A stretch of 29,411 bases of DNA from Christensenellaceae bacterium (GCA_031287285.1 JAITTC010000267.1:1-29411), one strand, 5' to 3'. Counted from the first letter of the stretch, positions 1 to 7,603 are shown. Made by a program: numbers and translations. Notes: generated from the letters alone by a model not told the origin.

Positions 1-3
1 GCG

Positions 4-450
4 ATGAAACGCATCTATGTGGATGAAAAGTGGTGCCTTGGCTGCCGCTTGTGCGAATACAACTGCGCTTTTGCCAACGCCACATCCGGCAGGGACGATA
101 TGGCCAAAGCCCTGAAAGACAGGGAGATTAACCCGCGCATCCGCATCGAGGAGGGCGGCGGTATCTCTTTTGCGGTTTCGTGCCGCCATTGTGACGATCC
201 TTTTTGCCAAAGGGCCTGCATTTCGGGCGCGCTGAAGTTCGAAGACGGCCAGGTGACCATCGACCAAGAAAAGTGCGTGGGCTGCTATTCCTGCATCATG
301 GCCTGCCCCTATGGCGCCGTGATGCCCTCTGACGGGGTGGCGGTGCAAAAATGCGATTTATGCATGCAAAACCACCAGGGTATCCCGGCCTGTGTGGAGG
401 GCTGCCCAAACCGCGCCATCATCTTTGAAGAGAGGGAGGTTTCCGCGTGA
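4..450 (+). CDS. Four-cluster [4Fe-4S] electron-transfer protein of a split glutamate synthase
   Basis: A 148-residue iron-sulfur protein with sixteen cysteines in four groups: C11/14/17/21, C60/63/68/72, C91/94/97/101 and C117/120/130/134. This is the pattern of DmsB/HycB-type subunits that carry four [4Fe-4S] clusters. It has no signal peptide or membrane segment, so it should act in the cytoplasm. The next gene, an FAD/NAD oxidoreductase, starts inside its stop codon (4-base overlap), and a GltB GXGXG-domain gene follows. By context it probably passes electrons between the flavoprotein and an FMN glutamate synthase subunit that would lie upstream, outside the window. The ATG at 4 gives a full N-terminus, but its ribosome binding site is not visible. 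The fold is clear; the exact electron route is inferred. Confidence 0.85.
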   Translation: MKRIYVDEKWCLGCRLCEYNCAFANATSGRDDMAKALKDREINPRIRIEEGGGISFAVSCRHCDDPFCQRACISGALKFEDGQVTIDQEKCVGCYSCIMACPYGAVMPSDGVAVQKCDLCMQNHQGIPACVEGCPNRAIIFEEREVSA

Positions 451-1685
451 ATTATCTCATCATCGGGGCCTCACATGCGGGAATTGCCTGCGTGGAGGGC
501 ATCCGCTCCCAGGATGCGGAAGGGCGGATCACCCTGCTTTCGAAGGAAGGGCACAGGCCCTATGGCAGGCCGCTGATCTCGTATTATCTAGAGGGCAAGA
601 CGGATCTTGAGCACATTTCGTATAGGCCCGAGAGCTTTTTTGCCGGCCATAAGGCGGAATTGCGCCTGAACACCGAGGTGGAGTCAATCGACGCCTCTAA
701 GAAGATCGTCCGCGCTGCCTCCGGCGAGGAATTCCCCTACGATAAGCTCCTCGTGGCGACCGGTTCGGTGCCCTTCGTGCCCCCGATGGAGGGGCTTGAT
801 ACCGTTGAGAAGAAGGTCGGCTTCCTGAACCTAGACGACGCCCTGCAGCTTGAGGGCCTGATCGACGAAAAAAGCCGCGTGCTCATCATCGGCGCGGGGC
901 TCATCGGCACCAAGTGCGCGGAGGGCATCGCCCACCGCGTGGCTTCGGTTTCAATCATCGAGATGATGCCGCGGGTGCTGCCCGCCGTGCTCGATGAGGA
1001 CTGCGCGGCCATCGTGCAGACCAAAATGGAAGAGAATAACTGCCGTTTTTATTTGGGCGATTCGGTCGAGCTCTTCAAGGGCAATACGGCAAGGCTCAAG
1101 AGCGGCAAAGAGCTGGAGTTTGACGTGCTGGTTCTGGCCGTTGGCGTCCGGCCCAACACGGCCCTTTTGCAGGCCGCCGGGGCCGAGATCGCGCGCGGCG
1201 TGAAGGTCGACGCCCACATGCAAACGAGCCTGGAAGGCGTTTACGCGGCCGGCGACCTCACCTTGAGCCATGACATCAGCGACGGCGGCAGCGAAAAGAT
1301 CCTGGCGGTTCTGCCAAACGCCTACACCCAGGGCTACACGGCCGGGCAAAACATGGCGGGCCTTGCCTCGAGCTTTGAAAACGCCTTCCCCATGAACGCG
1401 GGCGGCTTCTTCGGCCTGCATCTGATCACGGCGGGCAGCTACCAGGGCGAATGCCTTGTTTTGCCCAACGAAGGCGGCATCAAGAAGCTCTTCATCAAGG
1501 ACGACAGGCTCGTGGGCTACCTGCTGCTTGGCGACGTGCGCCGCGCGGGCATTTACACCTCCCTGATCCGGGATCAGATCCCCTTAAGCACCATCGACTT
1601 TGGGCTCATCGCAGAAAAGCCCCAGCTCATGGCCTTTTCTAAGGCCGAGAGGGCAATTATGCTAGCCGGAGGGAAGAGAGTATGA
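447..1685 (+). CDS. FAD/NAD(P)-dependent oxidoreductase, split glutamate synthase cluster
   Basis: A 412-residue two-dinucleotide-binding flavoprotein of the NADH oxidase/NirB-like pyridine nucleotide-disulfide oxidoreductase class. The FAD-binding loop is GASHAG at residues 7-12, an ATG motif lies at 104-106, the NAD(P)-binding loop GAGLIG is at 149-154, and the second FAD motif YAAGD is at 266-270. It probably takes electrons from NAD(P)H and passes them to the neighbouring iron-sulfur protein. The start is GTG at 447, overlapping the preceding stop, with GGGAGG upstream. The gene is coupled at its end by an ATGA overlap to the GXGXG-domain gene. The family is certain. The role in glutamate synthesis rests on context, because related proteins serve other electron-transfer jobs. 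Confidence 0.85.
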   Translation: MNYLIIGASHAGIACVEGIRSQDAEGRITLLSKEGHRPYGRPLISYYLEGKTDLEHISYRPESFFAGHKAELRLNTEVESIDASKKIVRAASGEEFPYDKLLVATGSVPFVPPMEGLDTVEKKVGFLNLDDALQLEGLIDEKSRVLIIGAGLIGTKCAEGIAHRVASVSIIEMMPRVLPAVLDEDCAAIVQTKMEENNCRFYLGDSVELFKGNTARLKSGKELEFDVLVLAVGVRPNTALLQAAGAEIARGVKVDAHMQTSLEGVYAAGDLTLSHDISDGGSEKILAVLPNAYTQGYTAGQNMAGLASSFENAFPMNAGGFFGLHLITAGSYQGECLVLPNEGGIKKLFIKDDRLVGYLLLGDVRRAGIYTSLIRDQIPLSTIDFGLIAEKPQLMAFSKAERAIMLAGGKRV

Positions 1686-2398
1686 CGATTCAGGCAAGCG
1701 GCAAGGTTTTTAGGGCTTTAAACGAAGAGATCAAGGCTTCCCCCGCGGCGGAGCTCACCGTGACCGAGATCACGGGGCAGCGCTACATCGGCGCGGGGCT
1801 CTCGGGCAAGACGCTGACGCTTCAGGGCGTGCCCGGCAACGCGCTGGGCGCCTACATGAACGGCGCGAAGATCTTCGTGGGCGGCAACGCGCAAGACGCC
1901 GTGGGCGACACGATGAACGACGGCGAAATCGTGGTGGCGGGCTCCTGCGGCGATGCGCTGGGCTACGCGATGCGCGGCGGGCGAATCCTGATCAAGGGCA
2001 ACGTGGGCTACCGCTGCGGCATCCACATGAAGGAATATCAAGATAAGGTGCCCGTGATCGTCATGGGCGGCAGAGCTGGCTCCTTCCTGGGCGAATACCA
2101 GGCCGGCGGGCGCATCGTGGTGCTGAACCTGGCCGGCGAAACCCCGGTGGGCGATTTCTGCGCCACGGGCATGCACGGCGGCCGCATCTATGTGCGCGGC
2201 GGCCTTGGCAGCGCGGTGCTGCCAAGCCAGGTCGAGGCAAGGCGCGCAGAAAGCGCGGATTTGGAGCTGATTCGCGGCGATATCGAGGCCTTCTGCTCGG
2301 CTTTTGGCGGCGATGCGGGCGCGATTTTGCAAGAGGAGTTTACACTGCTTAGCCCAAACTCAAAAAACCCTTATAAGCAGCTTTATACCGTGTATTAA
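1682..2398 (+). CDS. Glutamate synthase GXGXG-domain protein (GltB domain 3, stand-alone)
   Basis: A 238-residue protein made largely of glycine-rich repeats (about residues 45-175, with repeated GG and G-x-x-G turns). This is the right-handed beta-helix of the C-terminal domain of glutamate synthase large subunit, also found in FwdC/FmdC. In ordinary GltB it is fused to amidotransferase and FMN domains; here it is a separate gene, as in archaeal-type split glutamate synthases. The ATG at 1682 overlaps the preceding stop by four bases and has GGAGGG upstream. It is the last gene before a hairpin and the glutamine synthetase leader. The amidotransferase and FMN subunits are not in view and are expected upstream. 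Confidence 0.85.
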   Translation: MTIQASGKVFRALNEEIKASPAAELTVTEITGQRYIGAGLSGKTLTLQGVPGNALGAYMNGAKIFVGGNAQDAVGDTMNDGEIVVAGSCGDALGYAMRGGRILIKGNVGYRCGIHMKEYQDKVPVIVMGGRAGSFLGEYQAGGRIVVLNLAGETPVGDFCATGMHGGRIYVRGGLGSAVLPSQVEARRAESADLELIRGDIEAFCSAFGGDAGAILQEEFTLLSPNSKNPYKQLYTVY

Positions 2399-2421
2399 GG
2401 CTTTTTTGCAGGTCTTTTTGC

Positions 2422-2444
2422 GCAAGGCCGCAAAAGCGGCTTGC
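2422..2444 (+). terminator. Hairpin after the glutamate synthase operon
   Basis: Arms 2422-2431 and 2436-2444 pair around an AAAA loop (5 bp plus 4 bp with one bulged G), 24 bases after the GXGXG stop. Only a weak T tract (ATCTTT) follows. It may end or attenuate the upstream operon. Its right arm overlaps the -35 hexamer proposed for glnA. Confidence 0.45.
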
Positions 2445-2469
2445 ATCTTTGGGCAACATCTTTTAAAAT
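2441..2469 (+). promoter_or_regulatory. Candidate glnA promoter
   Basis: TTGCAT (2441-2446), a 17-base spacer and TAAAAT (2464-2469) resemble a housekeeping promoter. The -10 matches at 5 of 6 positions; the -35 is weak at 3 of 6. Transcription would start near 2476, giving a leader of about 95 bases before the glnA ATG. Confidence 0.4.
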
Positions 2470-2473
2470 GATA

Positions 2474-2545
2474 TGGGCCGAGAGCCCAAAGCATCGTGTT
2501 GATCGCCCCGCTCACCCGCCAAAGGCGCGCGGGGCCTTCTATTTT
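2474..2545 (+). promoter_or_regulatory. glnA leader with two hairpins, the second terminator-like
   Basis: The leader folds into a small hairpin (TGGGC 2474-2478 with GCCCA 2484-2488). A strong one follows: GCCCCGC 2505-2511 with GCGGGGC 2529-2535, with an inner CGCC-AAA-GGCG stem and then a CTTCTATTTT tract. This layout resembles a transcription attenuator ahead of glnA. An ANTAR-type antitermination regulator is encoded just downstream and is the obvious candidate effector. I could not find the paired hexaloop hairpins (A at position 1, G at position 4) that ANTAR proteins normally bind, so that link is inference. Confidence 0.45.
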
Positions 2546-2570
2546 GCAAGCCATGAAGGAGGAACCGGCC

Positions 2571-3848
2571 ATGACCGAAAACCCCGGCGCATTCTTGGGC
2601 GAAAACGACGTGAAGTTCATTCGCCTGGCCTTCTGCGATCTGTTCGGCAGGCTCAAAAACATCTCCATCATGGCGGATGAGTTCGAGAACGTGGCGGCCT
2701 TCGGCAAGAGCTTTGACGCCTCGGGCATTTTTGGCTTTGTCGATACCAAGGGCTCGGATCTTCTCCTCATGCCGGATCTGACGACCATGGCGCTGCTCCC
2801 TTGGCGGCCCCAGCAGGGCGGCAGGGTCGCCAGGGTATATTGCGACATCCTGTATTCAAGCGGCGAGCCCTTCGAGCTCGACGGCAGGCGCATCTTAAAG
2901 AACAGCGTAAGGCGCCTCCAGGCGCTGGGCTACACGGCCAAGATCGCGCTGGAGTGCGAGTTTTATCTCTTCAACCTGGGCGACCAGGGCCAGCCCATTC
3001 TGGCCCCGCACGACCAGGCAGGCTACCTCGACTTTGCCCCGCTCGATAAGGGCGAAAATGTGCGGCGCGAGATTTGCCTGAACCTCGAGCAGATGGGGAT
3101 CAGGCCCTCTTCCTCGCTGCACGAATCAGGCCCCGGGCAAAACGAGATCGACCTGCACCGCAGAAGCCCCATCAAGATGGCGGATGCCTACATCGCCTTC
3201 ACGAACGTGGCCAAAACCGTCGCCTCGAGCTTTGGGCTCTACGCCTCGCTCCTTCCAAAGCCGCTGAAAGATAAGAGCGGCAGCGGCCTGCACGTTTCCA
3301 TCGCCCTTGAAAAGGATGGCGAAAACGTCGTCAAGGGCGAAGGGGGCCTGACCCAGGCAGCCCAGGCCTTCATGCAGGGGATTCTTTCGCGCGTGGCCGA
3401 AATCAGCGCCTTTTTAAACCCCCTGCCGGGCTCGTACTCGCGCCTTGGGCGCTTTGACGCGCCCGGTGAAATCTCGTGGTCGAACCAGAACCTGGCGCAG
3501 CTCCTGCGCGTGGCGCAGTCGGGCGGCGACCGCGGCGCCCACATCGAGCTTCGCTCGCCAGACCCTGCCATGAACCCCTACATCGGCTTTGCCCTGCTGC
3601 TGGAAGCTGGCGCCGAGGGCATCGAAAGGCAGCTTACGCTCCTTCCGGAGGGGGAGGTGCTAGGGAGCCTGCCGGGCAGCCTTGAAAAGGCGGTGGCCCT
3701 GGCGCAGGGTTCCGATTTGGTGAAAAGGGCCCTGCCTTCGCGCTTTGCGGAGCCCTTCCTCTCGCACAAGCTCGGCGAATACGAGAGGATGTTCCGCTCC
3801 GGCGACGCCGAGAGCTTCGAGATCGAGAATGACTTCCCCGTGATCTAA
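2571..3848 (+). CDS. glnA: Glutamine synthetase, GlnA family
   Basis: A 425-residue glutamine synthetase that joins ammonia to glutamate using ATP in the cytoplasm. The N-terminal beta-grasp domain covers about residues 10-100. Catalytic-domain landmarks include ECEFYLF (E128, E130), HESGPGQNEID (E185, E192), GSGLH (H241) and the HIELRSPDPAMNP segment near residue 329, so the metal and ammonia-site residues look intact. The ATG at 2571 has AAGGAGG eight bases upstream. An in-frame ATG at 2496 would begin in the leader hairpin region and is rejected. Odd points are YSRLG where most relatives have YKRL, and RVAQSGGDRG before the ELRSPD segment. With split glutamate synthase upstream and an ANTAR regulator downstream, this is a GS/GOGAT nitrogen assimilation locus. 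Confidence 0.9.
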   Translation: MTENPGAFLGENDVKFIRLAFCDLFGRLKNISIMADEFENVAAFGKSFDASGIFGFVDTKGSDLLLMPDLTTMALLPWRPQQGGRVARVYCDILYSSGEPFELDGRRILKNSVRRLQALGYTAKIALECEFYLFNLGDQGQPILAPHDQAGYLDFAPLDKGENVRREICLNLEQMGIRPSSSLHESGPGQNEIDLHRRSPIKMADAYIAFTNVAKTVASSFGLYASLLPKPLKDKSGSGLHVSIALEKDGENVVKGEGGLTQAAQAFMQGILSRVAEISAFLNPLPGSYSRLGRFDAPGEISWSNQNLAQLLRVAQSGGDRGAHIELRSPDPAMNPYIGFALLLEAGAEGIERQLTLLPEGEVLGSLPGSLEKAVALAQGSDLVKRALPSRFAEPFLSHKLGEYERMFRSGDAESFEIENDFPVI

Positions 3849-3883
3849 ATCGCCTCGCTTAAGGCCGGAAAGGGGGTACTGCT

Positions 3884-4453
3884 TTGACCGGCGGCGCTTT
3901 GCTGATTTCCTCCAGCGAAAAGGGGCGCCTTGCCCTTCGCGCGCTGCTGGAAGAGGTTCGCCTTCCCTCCATCGAAACCGCGGCCTCCGGCAGCGAGGCC
4001 AGGCGTCTGCTCACGAACAGGCCCTTTTCCCTCGTGGTGGTCAATGCCCCCCTGAGCGGCGAAAATGGCTCGGAGCTCGCGCTGTTCGCCGCCTCTACCT
4101 TGGGGCTGGCTTCGATTTTGCTCGTTCGGCAGGAAGAACTCGACGGCGCGGCCGCCTCGATGGGCGATTCCGGCGTGCTGGCCCTTGGTAAGCCAATCAA
4201 CGGGCAGACCTTTTTGCAGGCGGTGCGCCTTGCGCAGGCGGCGCACGCGAAGATCGCCGCCCTGCAGGAAGAAAACCGCAGATTGCTTGGGCTTTTAGAA
4301 GAACAGCGCCTGGTGAACCGCGCGAAGTGGCTGCTGATCGAAAATAAAGGCCTAACTGAGCCGCAGGCCCACCATTTCATCGAAAAACAGGCCATGGATC
4401 AGCGCATCACCAAGCGGCAGGCCGCGCAAGATATTTTGGATTTATATATTTAG
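3884..4453 (+). CDS. ANTAR-domain RNA-binding antiterminator with degenerate receiver domain
   Basis: A 189-residue protein with an N-terminal receiver-like domain (about 1-118), a coiled-coil linker (about 120-142) and a C-terminal ANTAR domain (about 143-189), the layout of AmiR, NasT and EutV. ANTAR domains bind paired hairpins in leader RNA and prevent termination. The receiver lacks the phosphorylation chemistry: the usual acidic pair is replaced by S9-S11, and the phospho-acceptor position in VVVN is Asn54; the conserved Lys103 remains. It is therefore probably controlled by a partner protein or ligand, as AmiR is by AmiC. The start is TTG at 3884 behind an AAAGGGGG tract. It lies 35 bases after glnA and 53 before pyrG, and glnA is the likely target. 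Confidence 0.85.
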   Translation: MTGGALLISSSEKGRLALRALLEEVRLPSIETAASGSEARRLLTNRPFSLVVVNAPLSGENGSELALFAASTLGLASILLVRQEELDGAAASMGDSGVLALGKPINGQTFLQAVRLAQAAHAKIAALQEENRRLLGLLEEQRLVNRAKWLLIENKGLTEPQAHHFIEKQAMDQRITKRQAAQDILDLYI

Positions 4454-4506
4454 GGCTTTGCCCTATCTCATTTTAACGAAGGAATCTTCAAGGAGGACGC
4501 GGGCAA

Positions 4507-6102
4507 ATGGTGAAATACATCTTCATAACCGGCGGCGTCGTTTCCGGTCTTGGCAAGGGCATCACAGCGGCTTCGCTTGGCAGGCTGCTGAAGGCCCGCG
4601 GCTTCAAGGTCAGCGCGCAGAAGCTCGACCCCTACATCAACGTGGATCCGGGCACCATGAGCCCCTACCAGCACGGCGAGGTCTTCGTCACCGAGGATGG
4701 CGCCGAAACGGATTTAGACCTTGGCCACTACGAGCGCTTCATCGACGAGGACCTCAACAAGTTTTCGAACCTGACCACGGGCAAGGTCTATTGGAACGTC
4801 CTCACGAAGGAGCGAAACGGCGAGTTTCTGGGCGAAACCGTGCAGGTCATTCCCCACATCACCAACGAGATCAAGGGCTTCATCCACTCCGTGGCCGAGC
4901 GTTCGGGCGCCGAGATCCTGCTGACCGAGGTCGGCGGCACCATCGGGGATATCGAAAGCCAGCCCTTTTTAGAGGCCATTCGCCAGGTGGCCATCGAGCA
5001 CGGCCGCGAAAACTGCCTCTTCATCCACGTCACCCTGGTGCCCTACATCAAGTCAAGCGGCGAATATAAATCGAAGCCCACACAGCACTCCGTAAAAGAG
5101 ATGCAGGCCATGGGCCTCTTTCCGGATATCATCGTGGCGCGCTGCGACGAGCCCCTGCAAGACGATATCGTGCGCAAGATCTCGCTGTTTTGCAACGTCA
5201 AGCCGGATTGCGTCATCCCAAACATCACCCTGCCTGTGCTCTATGAGTGCCCCATCATGCTCGAAGAAGCAGGCCTTGCGCGCATCGTGCTGCGCGAGCT
5301 CGGCCTGACCAACAGGGGGCCTGATTTGAGCGATTGGTACGACATGCTCGCGCGCATCCGCGCGCGCAGCAAGAATGTCAAGATCGCCTTGGTGGGCAAA
5401 TACATCAAGCTGCACGACGCCTACCTCTCGGTTGCGGAAGCGCTGCAGCACGCGGGCTACGAAAACGCGGCCACCGTCGAGGTCGACTGGATCGACGCGG
5501 AAGAGATCAGCCCTTTAAACGTGGGCGAAATCCTCGGCGGCTGCGACGGCATTTTGGTGCCCGGCGGCTTTGGCGAGCGCGGCATCGAGGGCATGATTTT
5601 AGCGGCGCGCTACGCGAGAGAAAATAAAATCCCCTATCTGGGCATCTGCCTGGGGCTGCAAATCGCGGTGATCGAGTTTGCCCGCCACGTGCTTCAGATG
5701 CCGGACGCAAACTCCCGCGAGTTTGCCGAAAACGGCCTGCGCAGCGTCATCGACCTGATGCCAGACCAACAGGGCAACCTGCCAAAGGGCGGCACGATGC
5801 GCCTTGGCGCCTACCCTTGCCAGATTAAGCCGGGCTCCAAGATGGCGGCTGCATACGGCGCGCCCCTCATTCAAGAGCGCCACCGCCACCGCTATGAGTT
5901 CAACAACGACTATCGCGAGGAAATGACCAAGCATGGCATGGTCTTAAGCGGCCTTTCGCCAGACGGCCGCCTGGTCGAAGCCATTGAGCTGCCGGACCAT
6001 CGCTTTTTCGTGGGCGTGCAGTACCATCCCGAGTTCAAATCCCGCCCCAATCGGGCTCATCCGCTCTTCCGGGCCTTCATCGAGGCCTCGCTCGAGCAAT
6101 AA
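4507..6102 (+). CDS. pyrG: CTP synthase
   Basis: A 531-residue CTP synthase that makes CTP from UTP, ATP and glutamine. The N-terminal synthetase domain begins with KYIFITGGVVSGLGKGI. The C-terminal class I glutamine amidotransferase has the nucleophile Cys381 in GICLGLQ and the partner residues His507 and Glu509 in YHPEF. Length is normal for the family. The ATG at 4507 follows AAGGAGG. Only 53 bases separate it from the ANTAR gene and no terminator is visible there, so the Bacillus-type pyrG leader attenuation is absent and read-through from glnA is likely. A glutamine consumer placed directly after the glutamine producer makes metabolic sense. Confidence 0.97.
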   Translation: MVKYIFITGGVVSGLGKGITAASLGRLLKARGFKVSAQKLDPYINVDPGTMSPYQHGEVFVTEDGAETDLDLGHYERFIDEDLNKFSNLTTGKVYWNVLTKERNGEFLGETVQVIPHITNEIKGFIHSVAERSGAEILLTEVGGTIGDIESQPFLEAIRQVAIEHGRENCLFIHVTLVPYIKSSGEYKSKPTQHSVKEMQAMGLFPDIIVARCDEPLQDDIVRKISLFCNVKPDCVIPNITLPVLYECPIMLEEAGLARIVLRELGLTNRGPDLSDWYDMLARIRARSKNVKIALVGKYIKLHDAYLSVAEALQHAGYENAATVEVDWIDAEEISPLNVGEILGGCDGILVPGGFGERGIEGMILAARYARENKIPYLGICLGLQIAVIEFARHVLQMPDANSREFAENGLRSVIDLMPDQQGNLPKGGTMRLGAYPCQIKPGSKMAAAYGAPLIQERHRHRYEFNNDYREEMTKHGMVLSGLSPDGRLVEAIELPDHRFFVGVQYHPEFKSRPNRAHPLFRAFIEASLEQ

Positions 6103-6125
6103 CGCCAGCTAGGAGGGTTTCGCGC

Positions 6126-7304
6126 ATGAAGATCAACTCCAATTTCGAAAAAATGCCCCAAAACTACCTCTTTGCGGAGGTCGGCAAGCGCACGAGCGAA
6201 TACGTCAAGGCAAACCCCGGCAAAAAGGTGCTGCGCATGGGCATCGGCGATGTGGCGGGCCCGCTTGTGCCCGTCGTGGTCGAGGCCATGCAAAAGGCGG
6301 CGGCCGAGCTTGGCCAAAAGAAGAGTTTTAGGGGCTACCCGCCCTATGAGGGCTATGACTTCCTGCGCGAAGCGATTGCCGGCTATTACGCGGGCTTAGG
6401 CGCGCCGATTGACCCGGGCGAGGTCTACGTCAACGATGGCGCAAAGTCCGACGCGGGCAACTTCGGCGACATTTTCGACGTTGACAACGCGGTCCTCATG
6501 CCGGACCCGGTCTACCCGGTCTATCTCGATTCAAACCTCATGAGCGGCCGCCGGATCCTTTACATGAACGGAAGCGAAGAAAACGGCTTTCTGCCCCTGC
6601 CAGACCCCAGCGTGAAGGCGGATATCATCTACCTTTGCTCGCCCAACAACCCGACCGGCGCGGTTTACTCAAGGGAAGAGCTGAAGGCCTGGGTCGATTA
6701 CGCAAACGCCCAGGGTGCGGTCATCCTCTATGATGCGGCCTACGAATCCTTCATCTCTGATCCGGCGCTGCCCCGCAGCATTCTCTCCATCAAGGGTGCG
6801 CGCACTTGCGCGGTCGAGATGTGCTCGATGTCGAAGACCGCCGGGTTCACCGGCGTGCGCTGCGGCTATACCATCATCCCCAAGGAACTCATCCGCGGCG
6901 GGCAGAGCATCGGCGCGCTGTGGCTGCGCCGCCAGGCGACCAAATTCAACGGCGTTTCCTACCCCGTGCAGCGCGGGGCGGAGGCTGCCTTCAGCGAGGA
7001 AGGCTATGCCCAGTGCATGGAGGCCATCGCCTTTTATAAAGAGAACGCGGCCATCATGGGCAAGGCCATTGGCTCCTTCACGAAGTACTTTGGCGGCTCT
7101 CAGTCGCCCTATATCTGGCTCAAGTGCCCAAACGGCCTGAAGTCCTGGGAGTATTTCGACTATCTTCTCAACAGCCTGCAAATCGTGGGCACGCCGGGCG
7201 CGGGCTTTGGCAAGATGGGCGAAGGCTATCTGCGGCTCACCGCCTTTGGCGAGCGCGAGGCCGTGCTCGAAGCCATGGAGCGCATCCAAAAGGCGCCGTT
7301 TTAA
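6126..7304 (+). CDS. dapL: LL-diaminopimelate aminotransferase
   Basis: A 392-residue fold-type I PLP aminotransferase that converts tetrahydrodipicolinate directly to LL-diaminopimelate with glutamate as amino donor, for lysine and peptidoglycan. Family marks are the RMGIGDVAGPL segment near the N-terminus, FRGYPPYEGYDFLREAI, the SPNNPTGAVY motif, and the PLP lysine K237 in SMSKTAGFTGVRCGYT. Length matches DapL. AGGAGGG lies nine bases before the ATG, 23 bases after pyrG. It is the last gene of the + strand unit and is followed by a strong terminator. DapL genomes usually do not need the succinyl or acetyl routes, which bears on the M20D amidohydrolase at 24629. Confidence 0.93.
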   Translation: MKINSNFEKMPQNYLFAEVGKRTSEYVKANPGKKVLRMGIGDVAGPLVPVVVEAMQKAAAELGQKKSFRGYPPYEGYDFLREAIAGYYAGLGAPIDPGEVYVNDGAKSDAGNFGDIFDVDNAVLMPDPVYPVYLDSNLMSGRRILYMNGSEENGFLPLPDPSVKADIIYLCSPNNPTGAVYSREELKAWVDYANAQGAVILYDAAYESFISDPALPRSILSIKGARTCAVEMCSMSKTAGFTGVRCGYTIIPKELIRGGQSIGALWLRRQATKFNGVSYPVQRGAEAAFSEEGYAQCMEAIAFYKENAAIMGKAIGSFTKYFGGSQSPYIWLKCPNGLKSWEYFDYLLNSLQIVGTPGAGFGKMGEGYLRLTAFGEREAVLEAMERIQKAPF

Positions 7305-7328
7305 GCCTTTTATTCTGCCATAAAAAGA

Positions 7329-7362
7329 GGAAGCGCCCTGGCGAAAGCGGGCGCTTCCTTTT
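7329..7362 (+). terminator. Terminator after dapL
   Basis: A perfect 10-bp GC-rich stem (7329-7338 with 7349-7358), 10-base loop and TTTT tract, 25 bases after the dapL stop. This is a standard intrinsic terminator for the glnA-dapL unit. Confidence 0.85.
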
Positions 7363-7464
7363 GCGTAAATGCTCGCGGCAAAGCGGCAATGGCGTAAAAG
7401 CCGGCTCGGCGCCCTCTTTTTAGCGCAAACGCAGCACTTTGCGGCAGTATTTCCCGGGGGAATT

Positions 7465-7494
7465 GCAAAGGGGGGATGAAAATCCCCTCTTTGC
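7465..7494. repeat. 13-bp hairpin in the convergent intergenic region
   Basis: Arms 7465-7477 and 7482-7494 pair with a GAAA tetraloop; one pair would be G-U in RNA. There is no T tract directly after it on the + strand. It is the second of five hairpins between dapL and the convergent importer operon. Confidence 0.6.
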
Positions 7495-7499
7495 CCATC

Positions 7500-7524
7500 A
7501 AAAGGCGCGAAAAGCGCCTTTTTT
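7500..7524 (+). terminator. Second terminator-like hairpin, possibly bidirectional
   Basis: AAAAGGCGC (7500-7508) pairs with GCGCCTTTT (7514-7522) and T residues continue to 7524. The A-run on the left would serve as a shorter T tract on the other strand, so it could stop transcription from both sides. Confidence 0.65.
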
Positions 7525-7532
7525 AATTGAAG

Positions 7533-7556
7533 GGAGTTTCCCCGCAGGGAAACTCC
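7533..7556. repeat. 10-bp perfect hairpin
   Basis: GGAGTTTCCC (7533-7542) and GGGAAACTCC (7547-7556) pair around a CGCA loop. No T tract follows. It is the fourth hairpin of the cluster. Confidence 0.6.
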
Positions 7557-7571
7557 ATCCTCAAAATCAAA

Positions 7572-7603
7572 TCGGGCCCCAAAGCGATCGCTTTGGGGCC
7601 CGA
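7572..7603 (-). terminator. 32-base perfect palindrome, terminator of the Lpl-type operon
   Basis: Bases 7572-7603 read identically on both strands (a 16-bp half-site with no spacer). On the - strand it lies 31 bases past the stop of the solute-binding protein gene and is followed by ATTTGATTTTGA, so it probably ends that operon. Confidence 0.7.

Noticed and set aside
1718..2332. 204-codon - strand frame opposite the GXGXG gene, and similar long antisense frames opposite 951-1421, 16023-16844 and 27493-28341
   Set aside because: GC-rich coding DNA commonly leaves the opposite strand open. These frames are His/Ala/Arg-rich, have no ribosome binding site and show no recognisable domain.
2496..2570. 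Longer N-terminus for glutamine synthetase starting in the leader
   Set aside because: The ATG at 2571 has a near-perfect ribosome binding site, while the extra residues are encoded by the terminator-like hairpin and do not resemble the family.
2399..2570. Canonical ANTAR paired-hexaloop site in the glnA leader
   Set aside because: Loops found are AAAA, CGAGA and AAA; none is a six-base loop with A at 1 and G at 4.
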